A stretch of DNA of 64,000 nucleotides from Companilactobacillus kimchii DSM 13961 = JCM 10707 (GCF_001435445.1 NZ_AZDH01000009.1:62001-126000); one strand, 5' to 3'. Shown: positions 1 through 9,029, counted from the stretch's first letter. Notes: generated from the sequence alone by a model not told the origin. Numbers and translations: made by a program.

Positions 1-1
1 A

Positions 2-964
2 GGAACGGATGGCCTATTTATCTCTATTTTACTTGGATGGCTTGTTGTAGAACTTAATAGAAAGATTGATAAACAAAATTGGAAATTCAAGATGCCTGAT
101 TCCGTACCGCCAATGGTTACGACTTTTATAAATTCACTAATTCCACTAACTTTAAATATTCTTGTGTTTTATGGAATTAATTTAATTGTTGTTAATTTGA
201 CTAATAAAAGTTTTCCAGCTTTTATTACGGGTATATTGACTCCCGCTGTTGGTATAGCTGGAAATATTTGGGGCTTTCTATTCATAGTTACACTAGCTAA
301 TCTTTTATGGTTAATAGGAGTAAACGGAACTAATATTGTTTTTCCCATTCTTTTTGCTTTGGGTGTAGCACAAACTGGACTTAATGCTACACAAGTTGCA
401 CATGGTATTGATCCAACTCATTTAATGAACTTACAAATGTTTCGTATTTCTGTATTAGGTGGTGCTGGAAATACGCTAGGATTAATTCTTTTAATGATGA
501 GAAGTAAGGTAACAAAAATCAAAGCGGTGGGACGGTTATCATTTATACCGGGAATCTGTGGTATTAATGAACCAGTAATTTTCGGATTACCAATTGTTTT
601 TAATCCGATTTTAGGAATTCCATTTGTAATAAGCCCAATTGTTACCATTACATTAACTTATTTGGCTGAAAAATTTCATTTTATTAGCTTAGGTTTTATC
701 GTTGATCCATCATTTACTCCATTTTTTGCACAAGCATACATGGGAACACTGGATTGGAGAAATATTATTTTTTGGACTGTACTGATCTTTATCGCATCGT
801 TAATTTATCTTCCATTTTTTAAAGTCTATGAACGAAACGAACTTAGGGCTGAGAAAAAGCTTGAGTTTTCAAAGAGTACTATCGACAAAGGTTCTGTTGA
901 AATCAACTCTGAAGAAAAGAATACGGTTATTTCAAATGGCATCGGAGATGCTGTAGGAAACTAA
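2..964 (+). CDS. PTS cellobiose/diacetylchitobiose-family transporter subunit IIC (5' end outside window)
   Basis: Membrane channel component of a lactose/cellobiose-family PTS permease. The open frame runs from the left edge without a start, so 320 C-terminal residues are visible. The stretch NEPVIFGLPIVFNPIL is the hallmark substrate-site loop of this IIC family, and several hydrophobic helices surround it. The C-terminal tail after the last helix is charged and probably cytosolic. No IIA or IIB gene follows; a terminator hairpin lies directly downstream, so the gene ends its transcription unit. The sugar cannot be told from the sequence alone; cellobiose or another beta-glucoside is the usual assignment. 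Confidence 0.9.
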   Translation, partial: GTDGLFISILLGWLVVELNRKIDKQNWKFKMPDSVPPMVTTFINSLIPLTLNILVFYGINLIVVNLTNKSFPAFITGILTPAVGIAGNIWGFLFIVTLANLLWLIGVNGTNIVFPILFALGVAQTGLNATQVAHGIDPTHLMNLQMFRISVLGGAGNTLGLILLMMRSKVTKIKAVGRLSFIPGICGINEPVIFGLPIVFNPILGIPFVISPIVTITLTYLAEKFHFISLGFIVDPSFTPFFAQAYMGTLDWRNIIFWTVLIFIASLIYLPFFKVYERNELRAEKKLEFSKSTIDKGSVEINSEEKNTVISNGIGDAVGN

Positions 965-979
965 AATGTATTAACTATT

Positions 980-1015
980 AAAAGAGTCAAATTCTATGAA
1001 TTTGGCTCTTTTGTA
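980..1015 (+). terminator. Intrinsic terminator after the PTS IIC gene
   Basis: AAAAGAGTCAAATTC pairs with GAATTTGGCTCTTTT across a 4-base loop, with one G-U pair, and a short T-run follows. The remaining sequence to 1195 is AT-rich and I see no gene in it. Confidence 0.8.
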
Positions 1016-1195
1016 ATATTTTAAATAAAATTATTGGAAATGAGGATGGCTTTGATAATTTTTAATTCATTCCTAATGGTTTTAGAGTATTAAATAAAAA
1101 TTAGTGATGAAATATTTTTATGAGTGGGAAAATGAATATTGTAAAAATTAAAATTAGTAAAAGATCTTATAAAGGAAATATTACAAAAACTTTAT

Positions 1196-1234
1196 AAATA
1201 AAAGCCACCCTCGTTAAAGTAGTGACTTTTATTT
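1196..1234 (-). terminator. Terminator of the small minus-strand gene
   Basis: AAATAAAAGCCAC and GTGACTTTTATTT form an AT-flanked hairpin, with one G-U pair, just past the stop of the minus-strand gene. It could act in both directions. Confidence 0.65.
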
Positions 1235-1252
1235 ATATCCAATTTTTAGATC

Positions 1253-1492
1253 TTAAATTTTTTTCTTCAAATGATAAGGAACTACACTCTTATCAGAGTC
1301 TTTAACGTCTGATTTTTCGTCTTTTGCAAAGTATACGACAAAAGATTTTTTATCGCTGACATCCTCAGCAACGATAAGGGATGATTCATAAGGATCTTTA
1401 GCTTTGTAAATTTGTGCTCCACGGACAGCCTCACCAAAGTCTTTAGAGTTGGCAATGGCATCACCGGGGTTAAAAAATACCATCTCATCCAT
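1253..1492 (-). CDS. Small protein of unknown function (79 aa)
   Basis: I do not recognise this protein. The start is set at the ATG at 1492 because AAAGGA lies 10 bases upstream; an in-frame GTG at 1501 is too close to that site. The protein is soluble, with no membrane segment, and its C-terminal third is rich in lysine and aspartate and ends HLKKKI. It is transcribed divergently from yueI and has its own terminator, so it is probably a single-gene unit. Confidence that it is a real gene rests on the good ribosome binding site, the terminator and natural-looking amino acid composition. Confidence 0.6.
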   Translation of the reverse strand: MDEMVFFNPGDAIANSKDFGEAVRGAQIYKAKDPYESSLIVAEDVSDKKSFVVYFAKDEKSDVKDSDKSVVPYHLKKKI

Positions 1493-1610
1493 AAGTAACA
1501 CATCCTTTCTTTACCCACATTATACAATTTTACTTGCAGGGGAAGGAACAATTATCATTCTTTTATATTATTACTTTCTCAGCTATACTATGACATATGG
1601 AGGGTGTAAT

Positions 1611-1991
1611 ATGACTAACGTTGAAGATTATATAAAGAAGAATATTTTTGGCAAGCCACAGTTAAAGCCTGATGAGAAAAATAAATTTTTGGGAAACTTT
1701 GCTGAGAGGGTAGCGATTGCTTTAACTGTTTCACAAGTAAAAAATCCGGACAATGTAAATATTGTTGAAAACGTAATGAAAAAGTACCCGGATTATCATT
1801 TGTACTTAAATGGAAAAATAGATTCATATTTACTGGATAATTATCTACAATTGAGTGTAAAATTAAAGTATAAGTTTACAATAGTTTCACAATCGGGAGT
1901 TAGAACTAAAAACAAATCATTGTCAGAGAATGACATGGGCTTGGTGATTGCCGATGAGAGTAAACCTGTTGGTAGACCAGTACTTATATAA
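1611..1991 (+). CDS. YueI family protein (DUF1694)
   Basis: Conserved Firmicutes protein of unknown function, 126 aa. The pattern KFLGNFAERVAIALT near residue 25, then HLYLNG and FTIVSQ, and a C-terminal segment with DMGLVIADES match the YueI/DUF1694 family as I know it. The start is the ATG at 1611, which has GGAGGGTG five bases upstream; the frame is open further upstream but has no good ribosome binding site. It is soluble, with no signal peptide. The next gene, prs, starts 17 bases after the stop, so the two are probably co-transcribed, which is only weak evidence of a shared role. Confidence 0.8.
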   Translation: MTNVEDYIKKNIFGKPQLKPDEKNKFLGNFAERVAIALTVSQVKNPDNVNIVENVMKKYPDYHLYLNGKIDSYLLDNYLQLSVKLKYKFTIVSQSGVRTKNKSLSENDMGLVIADESKPVGRPVLI

Positions 1992-2008
1992 TTTTTTGGA
2001 GGACAAAT

Positions 2009-2989
2009 ATGTCTAATAGTACATTAGATAACGTTGCTTTACTTTCTTTAAATGGTAATAAGCCATTAGCTAAGAGAATTTCTGACTACATGGGTATTCC
2101 ATTATTGGATGCAAGTGTTTCACACTTCAGTGACGGTGAAATTAACATTCAAATTAATGAAAGTATTCGTGGAAAAGATGTTTACATTATTCATTCAGTT
2201 TCAGACCCTGTAAATGATAATTTCATGGAATTGATGATTGCTGTGGATGCTCTTAGACGTGCGAGTGCACAAAACATTAATTGTGTATTGCCTTACTTTG
2301 CATATACTCGTTCAGATAGAAAATCTCGTTCAAGAGAACCTATCTCTGCTAAGTTATTTGCAAACATGTTGGAATTAGGTAAGGTTGATCGTGTGATCGC
2401 CCTTGATATGCATGCTGACCAAATTCAAGGATTCTTTGATATTCCTGTTGATCACTTACGTGCTATGCCTATTTTTGCTAGCTACTTTGAAAAGAAAATC
2501 AAGAATCCTGATGATTTTGTTTTCGTTGCTCCAGATCATAACTCAACTAAACGTGCTCGTGCCTTGGCTGAAGTTTTCGGTTCACAAATTGCTATCGTTG
2601 ACCAAAGATCAACTGAGGATAGTAATGTAGTTCCTGACATTATTGGTGATGTTGATGGTAAACAATGTGTTATCGTTGATGATTTGATCGATACTGGTAC
2701 AAGAATGATCAATAGTGCCGAAGCTGTTAAAGTTGCTGGTGCCAAAACAATTTCAGCCGTTGCTACACACCCAATCTTTTCAAAAGATGCTGCTAAGAGA
2801 CTTGAGGCCTCAGATCTTATGCAAGTTCTAGTTTCAGATTCAATTGTGGTACCTGATGAATGCAAGTTTGATAAATTAAGAATTCTTTCTGTAACAGACC
2901 TTGTTGGTGATGCTATTAAGATGACAGAATTGAATGAATCAATTGATTCATTGTTTACTGTCCGTGATAGCTATACAGAAATTAAATAA
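2009..2989 (+). CDS. prs: Ribose-phosphate pyrophosphokinase
   Basis: Makes phosphoribosyl pyrophosphate from ribose 5-phosphate and ATP, for nucleotide, histidine and tryptophan synthesis; cytosolic. At 326 aa it has the usual length. The catalytic flexible-loop region FAYTRSDRKSRSREPISAK and the ribose-phosphate loop VIVDDLIDTGTRM are clear. Both differ slightly from the most conserved versions (for example TRSDRKSRS where ARQDRKARS is common). This suggests it may be the second, more divergent Prs paralogue that many lactobacilli carry; that is inference. TTGGAGGA precedes the ATG, and a strong terminator follows. Confidence 0.95.
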   Translation: MSNSTLDNVALLSLNGNKPLAKRISDYMGIPLLDASVSHFSDGEINIQINESIRGKDVYIIHSVSDPVNDNFMELMIAVDALRRASAQNINCVLPYFAYTRSDRKSRSREPISAKLFANMLELGKVDRVIALDMHADQIQGFFDIPVDHLRAMPIFASYFEKKIKNPDDFVFVAPDHNSTKRARALAEVFGSQIAIVDQRSTEDSNVVPDIIGDVDGKQCVIVDDLIDTGTRMINSAEAVKVAGAKTISAVATHPIFSKDAAKRLEASDLMQVLVSDSIVVPDECKFDKLRILSVTDLVGDAIKMTELNESIDSLFTVRDSYTEIK

Positions 2990-3005
2990 ACTAATACAAA
3001 AATTA

Positions 3006-3049
3006 AAAACAGACTTAATCGTGATGAACGATTAGGCCTGTTTTTTTTG
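3006..3049 (+). terminator. Terminator of prs
   Basis: ACAGACTTAATCG pairs with CGATTAGGCCTGT, with a G-U pair and one bulge, and is followed by eight T residues. Confidence 0.85.
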
Positions 3050-3135
3050 AATAGAATTGCTATTAAATAAATAAAAAATTATGATTTAAATATTAAATAA
3101 ATATAATCGACATAAAAGAATAAATAAGGACGAAA

Positions 3136-3195
3136 AAACTTGTCTAGTTTTAGTTTGGTAATTCTTCCGGTGTTTGTAATCAACTTGTCTAGGTT
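3136..3195 (+). promoter_or_regulatory. Two probable TreR operators upstream of treR
   Basis: AAACT-TGTCT-AGTTT (3136-3150) is an exact 5+5 inverted repeat, and CAACT-TGTCT-AGGTT (3181-3195) is a close copy exactly 45 bases later. GntR/HutC-type regulators such as TreR bind short palindromes of this kind, often in pairs, and auto-regulation of treR is common. The assignment to TreR is inference from position. Confidence 0.55.
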
Positions 3196-3222
3196 TTTCC
3201 GATAATGCCTTTAAAACGTTGA

Positions 3223-3236
3223 TGTAAGCGCTTTTT
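3223..3236 (+). promoter_or_regulatory. Probable cre site (CcpA) before treR
   Basis: TGTAAGCGCTTTTT matches the left half and core of the cre consensus TGWAANCGNTNWCA, with a mismatch near the right end. It lies 33 bases before the treR start, where catabolite repression of the operon would be expected. Confidence 0.5.
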
Positions 3237-3268
3237 ATTTATGCTAATCTTAGGTCGTTGGAGGTCAT

Positions 3269-3973
3269 ATGAAAAAGTACTTGGTAATCTACCATGATTT
3301 ATTAAGTGGTATTCAAACACAGAAATATCAATCAGGAGAACTTCTTCCCAGCAATCAGCAATTGGTAATGCGTTACCACGTATCCCGGGAAACGGTGCGT
3401 AAGTCGATGCAGTTGCTGGCGGATGAAGGATATATTCAAACCATACGAGGCAAGGGAAGCTTAGTTTTAAGCACAAAACGATTTTCGTTCCCAGTCTCAT
3501 CAATAAAAAGTTATAAAGAAATAGTTAAAGAGAACGGTATGGATTCAAAAAATAAAGTGATCAAAATTCAAAATCATGTTTTAGTGCCAGAAAATTTACT
3601 TTTTGGATCTGATCAAATTTACGCACAACTAATCGTACGAGAAAGAATTGTTAATGGCATACCAACCATTTTAGATTATGATTACGTGAATGAAGATATT
3701 GTCAAAGATATTCCTGTGGAAGAGGCCGAAAATTCACTGTTTCACTACTTCGAACATAATTTAGGATTAACGATTGATTATGCTATTAAGCATTTGACGA
3801 TTGAGAATCCTGAATATGAGGATTGCAATCAATTAGGAATTTCATCATCAGTCCCAATGGTTGTTGTGCGAAGTGAAACGCATCTTACTGATAGCCGAAT
3901 CTTATCATATACCGAGTCAAGACATCGGGCAGATAAATTCAGTAGTGTTGAATTTGCTAGACGTCATCATTAA
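3269..3973 (+). CDS. treR: GntR-family repressor of the trehalose operon
   Basis: Transcription factor of the GntR/HutC family, 234 aa, near the usual 235-240. Residues 1-70 form the winged helix (PSNQQLVMRYHVSRETVRKSMQLL followed by GYIQTIRGKGS); the rest is a UTRA effector domain. Related TreR proteins respond to trehalose 6-phosphate. GGAGG lies five bases before the ATG. It is followed after 41 bases by the PTS IIBC and the GH65 phosphorylase, which supports the trehalose assignment. Two candidate operators and a cre lie upstream, so it probably represses itself and the operon. Confidence 0.85.
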   Translation: MKKYLVIYHDLLSGIQTQKYQSGELLPSNQQLVMRYHVSRETVRKSMQLLADEGYIQTIRGKGSLVLSTKRFSFPVSSIKSYKEIVKENGMDSKNKVIKIQNHVLVPENLLFGSDQIYAQLIVRERIVNGIPTILDYDYVNEDIVKDIPVEEAENSLFHYFEHNLGLTIDYAIKHLTIENPEYEDCNQLGISSSVPMVVVRSETHLTDSRILSYTESRHRADKFSSVEFARRHH

Positions 3974-4014
3974 GTACCAAAAATAAATATTAGTAATACG
4001 GGGGATTGAGAATA

Positions 4015-5532
4015 ATGGCAAAGAGTAAAGATTATTCAGAGCTAGCATCGCAGATTATTTCTTACGTCGGTGGGCCTGAAAATATTAATAAAGTCATTCA
4101 TTGTATTTCACGTTTGAGATTTTATTTAAAAGATGAAAAGAAAGCTCAAACAGAAAAGATTACTAACTTAGATGGTGTTGCTGGAGCTTTATACAATGCC
4201 GGCTTAGGTCAATATCAAGTTGTCATTGGACCAGCGGTTACAGATGTCTATGATCAAGTAATTGCCCAATTGGGTGAAGGCTTTTCTGATGAAGAGGCCA
4301 CTGAGTCAGCGGTCGAAGAAACTAACAAACAAACTGAAGTTCAACAAAGACCTACAAATTTATGGGGCTGGATCTCTAAGGGATTTCAATTATTAATAGG
4401 GACCATTACTGGTTCAATGATTCCTATTATCGGATTGCTTGCTGCTTCTGGTATTTTAAAGGGATTTTTAACACTCTTTACATTTAATTTGAATTTGATT
4501 GATACTAAATCAACAACTTATATCATTATTAACGCTATGGGCGATTCCGCCTTTTACTTCTTACCGATTCTAGTTGGATACACAGCTGCTAAACAGTTAC
4601 GTTCTGATCCAATTGTTGTAGCCGCTATTGCGGGTGTTTTAGTTCACCCAACTATTGCTGCTTTGTGGGCAGCACCAACTAAGGGTATGTCTACTTTCTT
4701 GGGGATTCCAATGAACGCTGAATTCTTTGGTATGCCTATTCATATCCCACAGTACACATATTCAATTTTCCCAATTATCTTTGCTGCTTGGTTAGCAAGA
4801 CCAGTTGGTAATTGGCTTAAAAAAGTTTTACCACTCAGTTTACGTTCAATTTTCCAACCATTATTTACGCTATTTATCGTTTCTGCTGCTGTCCTAGTTG
4901 TTATGGGCCCCGTTATTTCATTAATTTCAAGTGGACTAGCTGCTTTGATCAACATGTTAGTAACCGCTAATGAAGCTGTTGCTGGATTAGTAATTGGTGG
5001 TTTGTATCAAGTCTTAGTAATTTTCGGTTTGCATTGGATGGTTGTTCCTATCGTTTCAAATGATATTGCTATGACTGGTCATTCAGTTTTGAATGCTTTA
5101 ATCAACTTTACAATGATTGCTCAAGGTACTGGTGCTTTAGCTGTTTGGGCTAAAACAAAGAATGCTAGTGTTAAAGGCTTATCACTAGCTGGTGCTTTAT
5201 CAGGATATGCTGGAGTTACTGAACCTGCTATGTATGGTATCAATTTGAAATATGGACGTGTATTCTGGATGTCTAATATCGGTGGTGCCGTCGGTGGCTT
5301 CCTAGCTGGATTAATGAAGATCGATATGTTCGGTTTCACAGGTTCATTGATTGGTTTCCCATCCTTCTTCTCTAAGACAAATCCTAATAATATTTGGGCT
5401 TTCGTTATTGCTAGTGTTGTAACCATTGTTATCTCATTCGTTTGTGTTTACCTATGGGGCTTCAGTGATGCTGACTTAACTAAAGTTAAAGCAGCACAAA
5501 AGAAGAATGTCTTTAAAGATGCCGTAAATTAA
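4015..5532 (+). CDS. treB: PTS trehalose-specific IIBC component
   Basis: Imports and phosphorylates trehalose to trehalose 6-phosphate; membrane. It has 505 aa. The IIB domain (residues 1-85) carries the phospho-accepting Cys30 in HCISRLRFYLKDE, and the IIC domain from about residue 115 has roughly ten helices with the motif GVTEPAMYGINLKYGR. There is no IIA domain, so the phosphate must come from a IIA elsewhere, possibly the IIA of the beta-glucoside permease (10416) or the free IIA at 50436. The start is the ATG at 4015, with GGGGG ten bases upstream; the in-frame TTG at 4006 is too close to that site. It is one of several glucose-family permeases, and specificity is taken from the neighbours. 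Confidence 0.85.
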   Translation: MAKSKDYSELASQIISYVGGPENINKVIHCISRLRFYLKDEKKAQTEKITNLDGVAGALYNAGLGQYQVVIGPAVTDVYDQVIAQLGEGFSDEEATESAVEETNKQTEVQQRPTNLWGWISKGFQLLIGTITGSMIPIIGLLAASGILKGFLTLFTFNLNLIDTKSTTYIIINAMGDSAFYFLPILVGYTAAKQLRSDPIVVAAIAGVLVHPTIAALWAAPTKGMSTFLGIPMNAEFFGMPIHIPQYTYSIFPIIFAAWLARPVGNWLKKVLPLSLRSIFQPLFTLFIVSAAVLVVMGPVISLISSGLAALINMLVTANEAVAGLVIGGLYQVLVIFGLHWMVVPIVSNDIAMTGHSVLNALINFTMIAQGTGALAVWAKTKNASVKGLSLAGALSGYAGVTEPAMYGINLKYGRVFWMSNIGGAVGGFLAGLMKIDMFGFTGSLIGFPSFFSKTNPNNIWAFVIASVVTIVISFVCVYLWGFSDADLTKVKAAQKKNVFKDAVN

Positions 5533-5542
5533 GGAGATCGTT

Positions 5543-7861
5543 ATGACAGAAGATTGGCAAATAATTTATCGGGATACGCCAAGTGGTGTTAAATCATACA
5601 GTCAAGAAGCTTTATTAACTTTAGGCAATGGATACCTCGGTTGGCGGGGTGCACCTTTGATGAGTCGTTATAACGCTAATCATTATCCTGGCTTATACGT
5701 TGCCGGAATTTTCAATCAAACAACGACCAAAGTTAATTCTCGAGACATTGTAAATGAGGATCCAGTTAATTTTCCCAATCCTCAATTATTAAAGATTAAA
5801 ATTAACGAAACTGAAATTACGGTTCCCTATGATCAACGAAAAGCCACTCTGGATATGCATAAAGGCAAGTTAACAGAAGAGCTAGTTTACCCAGTTGATG
5901 CAGGGCACTTGTTCATTAAAACGACTAAAATTTGTGATCCAGTATCCTATCATCGTTTGGCTTTAAAGGTAGAGTTATCCTTAGATTTTTCAGCTCAAGT
6001 CAGTGTTGAAATGATAATCGATGGTAAGATTCAAAATCAGAATGTTGCTCGTTATCGTAAATTCAATAGTCAGGAATTTAAAGTAACTCGGACCGCTGAT
6101 CATATTTTGCAAGGGAAAACTTTGCAATCAAATATCAACTTTGCTGTAGGAGCTAAAACAACTAGTTCAGATACTAATTTTGAAACGACTTATGATCAGG
6201 ATACGATTGTGGATTGTGCAACGATTAAATTAGCTGCTAAACAAGTTTTAAATGTTAAACGGGTTATCGCGGTAGCAACTGATTATGAGAGTTCAGATTA
6301 TTTGAAGATTGTTAAAACTGCTGTTGATAAAGGTACTTTTGAAGAAATTTATCAAAGTAATTTACAACATTGGTCCGATTTTTGGAAAGATGCTGATGTT
6401 GAAATAACCAGTGATGATAAGGATATTCAAAAATTAATTCGATTGAATATCTTTCAATTACATCAAGCTGCACAAAAATTAGCTAATCCGGATTTGGATG
6501 CGTCGGTTGGTTCACGTGGATTGACGGGTGAAGGCTATCGTGGTCATATTTTCTGGGATGAACTCTTCATTGCCCCTTATTACACAACAATTGAACCCCA
6601 AACGGCAAAAGCTTTAATGAAATATCGGATCAAACGTTTGCCAGCTGCTAGGAAAAACGCTGAATTGCAACGAGAACATGGTGCTATGTATCCTTGGCAA
6701 TCGGCTAGCATCGGTGATGAACAGGCTCAATTGATTCATTTGAATCCAATGACTAACGAATGGTATCCCGATAATTCACGTTTGCAACGTCATGTATCTT
6801 TAGCTGTCGTGTATGATATTTGGAATTATACACAGATGACAGGTGATAATAGTCTGCTAGAAGAAGGCGGCTTGAATGTACTTTTACAGACAAGTAAGTT
6901 TTGGATAGAAAAGGCTGAGTATGATGGTGAAAACTACCATATATCTGGTGTCATGGGTCCGGATGAATTCCATGAAGCTTATCCGAATACAAATCAAGGC
7001 GGCTTGTCAGATAACGCTTATACTAATATGATGGTAGCTTGGTCATTGTCTTGGTTATTGAAATTACGTCAGACAATGCCAGAAGCCTTTGCTAAAGCCT
7101 GTGAAGAATCAGACTTTGATAAATTGTTAATTCGTAAAGCTGATGAAATGGCCCATAAACTAAAAGTTTATATTAATGATCAGGGAATTATTGAGCAATA
7201 TAATCACTATTTTGAATTGAAAGATTTGGATTTGGTTGACTATGAAAAGAAGTACGGCGATATTCATCGAATTGATCGTATTTTAACAGCCGAAAATAAG
7301 TCTGCCAACGATTATCAAGTTGATAAACAAGCTGATTCATTGATGATGATTTACAATTTGGGGCCACAAGTAATGCAAAAGACCTTAGAGCAATTGGGTA
7401 ATAATTTGCCAAAAGATTGGTTGAAAAAAAATCGCGATTACTATTTAGCTAGAACTGTACATGGATCAACTGTTTCTAGACCTGTTTACGCTAGTATCGA
7501 TATTGCTTTAGGGGATGTGGATAAGGCTTGGGAAAAGTTACAAGTAGCCATCCGTTCTGATTATGATGATATTCAAGGAGGAACAACCGCTGATGGTATT
7601 CATACCGGCGTTATGGGTGCAGTATTAACTGTTATTATGCGTGATTTTGCTGGTGTAAGATTTGAGGATAATATATTAAATATAGATCCACAGTTACCAA
7701 GTAAGTGGCAAAAATTGTCATTTACACAACAGTATCGCGGCGTTATATATCATCTAACATTTGAAGATAATGTGATAATGGTTAAAGCTGACCAGGGCTG
7801 TATCATAAAGATACGTGGTCACGAATATCAGTTGGAGGCTAATAAAGAAGTCAGTTATTAA
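5543..7861 (+). CDS. trePP: Glycoside hydrolase family 65 phosphorylase, probably trehalose 6-phosphate phosphorylase
   Basis: Cytosolic enzyme, 772 aa, that would split trehalose 6-phosphate with inorganic phosphate into glucose 6-phosphate and beta-glucose 1-phosphate. GH65 features are present: the (alpha/alpha)6 core with HIFWDELFIAPYY, the general acid Glu475 in GPDEFHE, and DNAYTNMM. An insertion rich in Pro, Asn and Gly sits between GPDEFHE and DNAYTN; I associate such an insert with the phosphorylated-substrate branch rather than maltose phosphorylases, but only weakly. AAGGAG precedes the ATG, ten bases after the permease stop. A maltose or kojibiose phosphorylase is the alternative; the treR/treB context favours trehalose 6-phosphate. 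No beta-phosphoglucomutase gene follows. Confidence 0.8.
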   Translation: MTEDWQIIYRDTPSGVKSYSQEALLTLGNGYLGWRGAPLMSRYNANHYPGLYVAGIFNQTTTKVNSRDIVNEDPVNFPNPQLLKIKINETEITVPYDQRKATLDMHKGKLTEELVYPVDAGHLFIKTTKICDPVSYHRLALKVELSLDFSAQVSVEMIIDGKIQNQNVARYRKFNSQEFKVTRTADHILQGKTLQSNINFAVGAKTTSSDTNFETTYDQDTIVDCATIKLAAKQVLNVKRVIAVATDYESSDYLKIVKTAVDKGTFEEIYQSNLQHWSDFWKDADVEITSDDKDIQKLIRLNIFQLHQAAQKLANPDLDASVGSRGLTGEGYRGHIFWDELFIAPYYTTIEPQTAKALMKYRIKRLPAARKNAELQREHGAMYPWQSASIGDEQAQLIHLNPMTNEWYPDNSRLQRHVSLAVVYDIWNYTQMTGDNSLLEEGGLNVLLQTSKFWIEKAEYDGENYHISGVMGPDEFHEAYPNTNQGGLSDNAYTNMMVAWSLSWLLKLRQTMPEAFAKACEESDFDKLLIRKADEMAHKLKVYINDQGIIEQYNHYFELKDLDLVDYEKKYGDIHRIDRILTAENKSANDYQVDKQADSLMMIYNLGPQVMQKTLEQLGNNLPKDWLKKNRDYYLARTVHGSTVSRPVYASIDIALGDVDKAWEKLQVAIRSDYDDIQGGTTADGIHTGVMGAVLTVIMRDFAGVRFEDNILNIDPQLPSKWQKLSFTQQYRGVIYHLTFEDNVIMVKADQGCIIKIRGHEYQLEANKEVSY

Positions 7862-7903
7862 AAAATATCCAGAAATTATTTGATTAATTTCTGGATATTT
7901 TTG
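7862..7903 (+). terminator. Terminator of the trehalose operon
   Basis: AAAATATCCAGAAATTA pairs with TAATTTCTGGATATTTTT around a six-base loop, with a T-rich 3' side. Confidence 0.85.
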
Positions 7904-7975
7904 TGGGGAATACATAATAATGGCAAAATTAAATACTTGTTGTTAAAGTGAAGTTACTCAAGGAGGTATTTTTTG

Positions 7976-8617
7976 ATGAAAGTACTTATTATTGGTGCCC
8001 ATGGTAAAGTGGGACATTTGTTGATTGATGAACTTCAAAACAAGCAGATTGATTTTGCTGCAGGATTACGTAGTGAGGAACAAATCAAGGCTTATCAAGC
8101 AGAGGATATTCCAACACAATACATTGATTTGACTGCACCGATAGCTGAAATAAAGAACTCAATTGAAGCTTCTGGAGCTGATACATTAGTCTTCACAGCA
8201 GGTGCCGGTGGTGCTGGTTATGATTTGACTATGGAAATTGACTTAGATGGTGCCATTAAGACGATGGATATCGCCCAAACATTAGGTATTAAGCGCTATA
8301 TTATGGTTAGTGCTGTTTACAGTGATGATCGTAGCAAGTGGGAAGCTTCAGGAATCAGACCATACTATATTGCTAAGCATTATGCTGATAAATATCTTCG
8401 TAGCACAAACTTGGATTACACAATCGTACATCCGGGAATGTTGACGAATGATGATGCTGTAGGAAAAATCAATATTCAAAGTAATTATGAAGGTGGCAGT
8501 GTTCCAAGAGCTGACGTAGCTAAGGTTATTGCCCAAACTTTGGAAACACCTTCTACAATTAAGAAAGATATTAACTTTGTCACTGGTGACGAAGATATTG
8601 TTAAAGCTGTAAGATAA
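7976..8617 (+). CDS. NAD(P)-binding atypical short-chain dehydrogenase (SDR_a5 / NmrA-like)
   Basis: 213 aa Rossmann-fold protein. The dinucleotide motif IIGAHGKVGHLL is at residues 5-16, LVFTAGAGGAG near 70 and MVSAVYSDDR near 110 in place of the classical active site, and DYTIVHPGMLT near 145. These are typical of the YhfK/YwnB-like group of small atypical SDRs, whose substrates are mostly unknown. The start is the ATG at 7976 with AAGGAGG nine bases upstream; a TTG three bases earlier would also work. It is flanked by terminators on both sides, so it is a single-gene unit. Confidence 0.8.
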   Translation: MKVLIIGAHGKVGHLLIDELQNKQIDFAAGLRSEEQIKAYQAEDIPTQYIDLTAPIAEIKNSIEASGADTLVFTAGAGGAGYDLTMEIDLDGAIKTMDIAQTLGIKRYIMVSAVYSDDRSKWEASGIRPYYIAKHYADKYLRSTNLDYTIVHPGMLTNDDAVGKINIQSNYEGGSVPRADVAKVIAQTLETPSTIKKDINFVTGDEDIVKAVR

Positions 8618-8618
8618 A

Positions 8619-8660
8619 AATAAGGTTCAGAAATCAATTAAGATTTCTGAACCTTATTTA
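8619..8660. terminator. Bidirectional terminator between convergent genes
   Basis: AATAAGGTTCAGAAATC and GATTTCTGAACCTTATT form a 17-base-pair hairpin flanked by A and T runs. It serves both the SDR gene and the convergent unknown gene. Confidence 0.9.
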
Positions 8661-8666
8661 TATGTC

Positions 8667-9029
8667 CTAAGCAAGAATAGTTTCAGGGACAGTAGCAGTT
8701 TTCTTTTCAAGACGACGTGAAATATTCTTTCTGAGTTGTTCATTTTCAAAAACAACTTGATCATAGTTATTTTTGAGTAGAAAGCGGGCAACTTGTTTAG
8801 AGAAATAATTGGCTTTAACAACGTCCTGTTTATTGGAACGTTTCATAAAAGTACTGAAAAAATTATTCATCATTGAATTGAGAACATTAGTGAAGAAGGG
8901 GATTCTAATCTGTTTAGTATTAGCAGTGTACCAAACCTTTTGATTATCGAGTGTGATGATAAGTTCGTTACCACCGACATAGGGAATCTTCTTGGTATTC
9001 ATGGCTACGACAGCAATTTTTTTTGGCAT
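8667..9029 (-). CDS. Protein of unknown function (120 aa)
   Basis: I do not recognise this protein. It starts at the ATG at 9029, with AAGGAG eight bases upstream. It opens MPKKIAVVAMNTKKIPYVGGNELIITL and continues into a basic, helix-prone region with ARFLLKNNYDQVVFENEQLRKNISRRLE. It has no signal peptide or membrane helix and several Lys/Arg pairs, so nucleic acid binding is possible but not shown. It is transcribed divergently from the beta-glucoside regulon, and the shared region of about 430 bases carries a perfect cre site, so catabolite control of this gene cannot be excluded. Confidence 0.65.
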   Translation of the reverse strand: MPKKIAVVAMNTKKIPYVGGNELIITLDNQKVWYTANTKQIRIPFFTNVLNSMMNNFFSTFMKRSNKQDVVKANYFSKQVARFLLKNNYDQVVFENEQLRKNISRRLEKKTATVPETILA

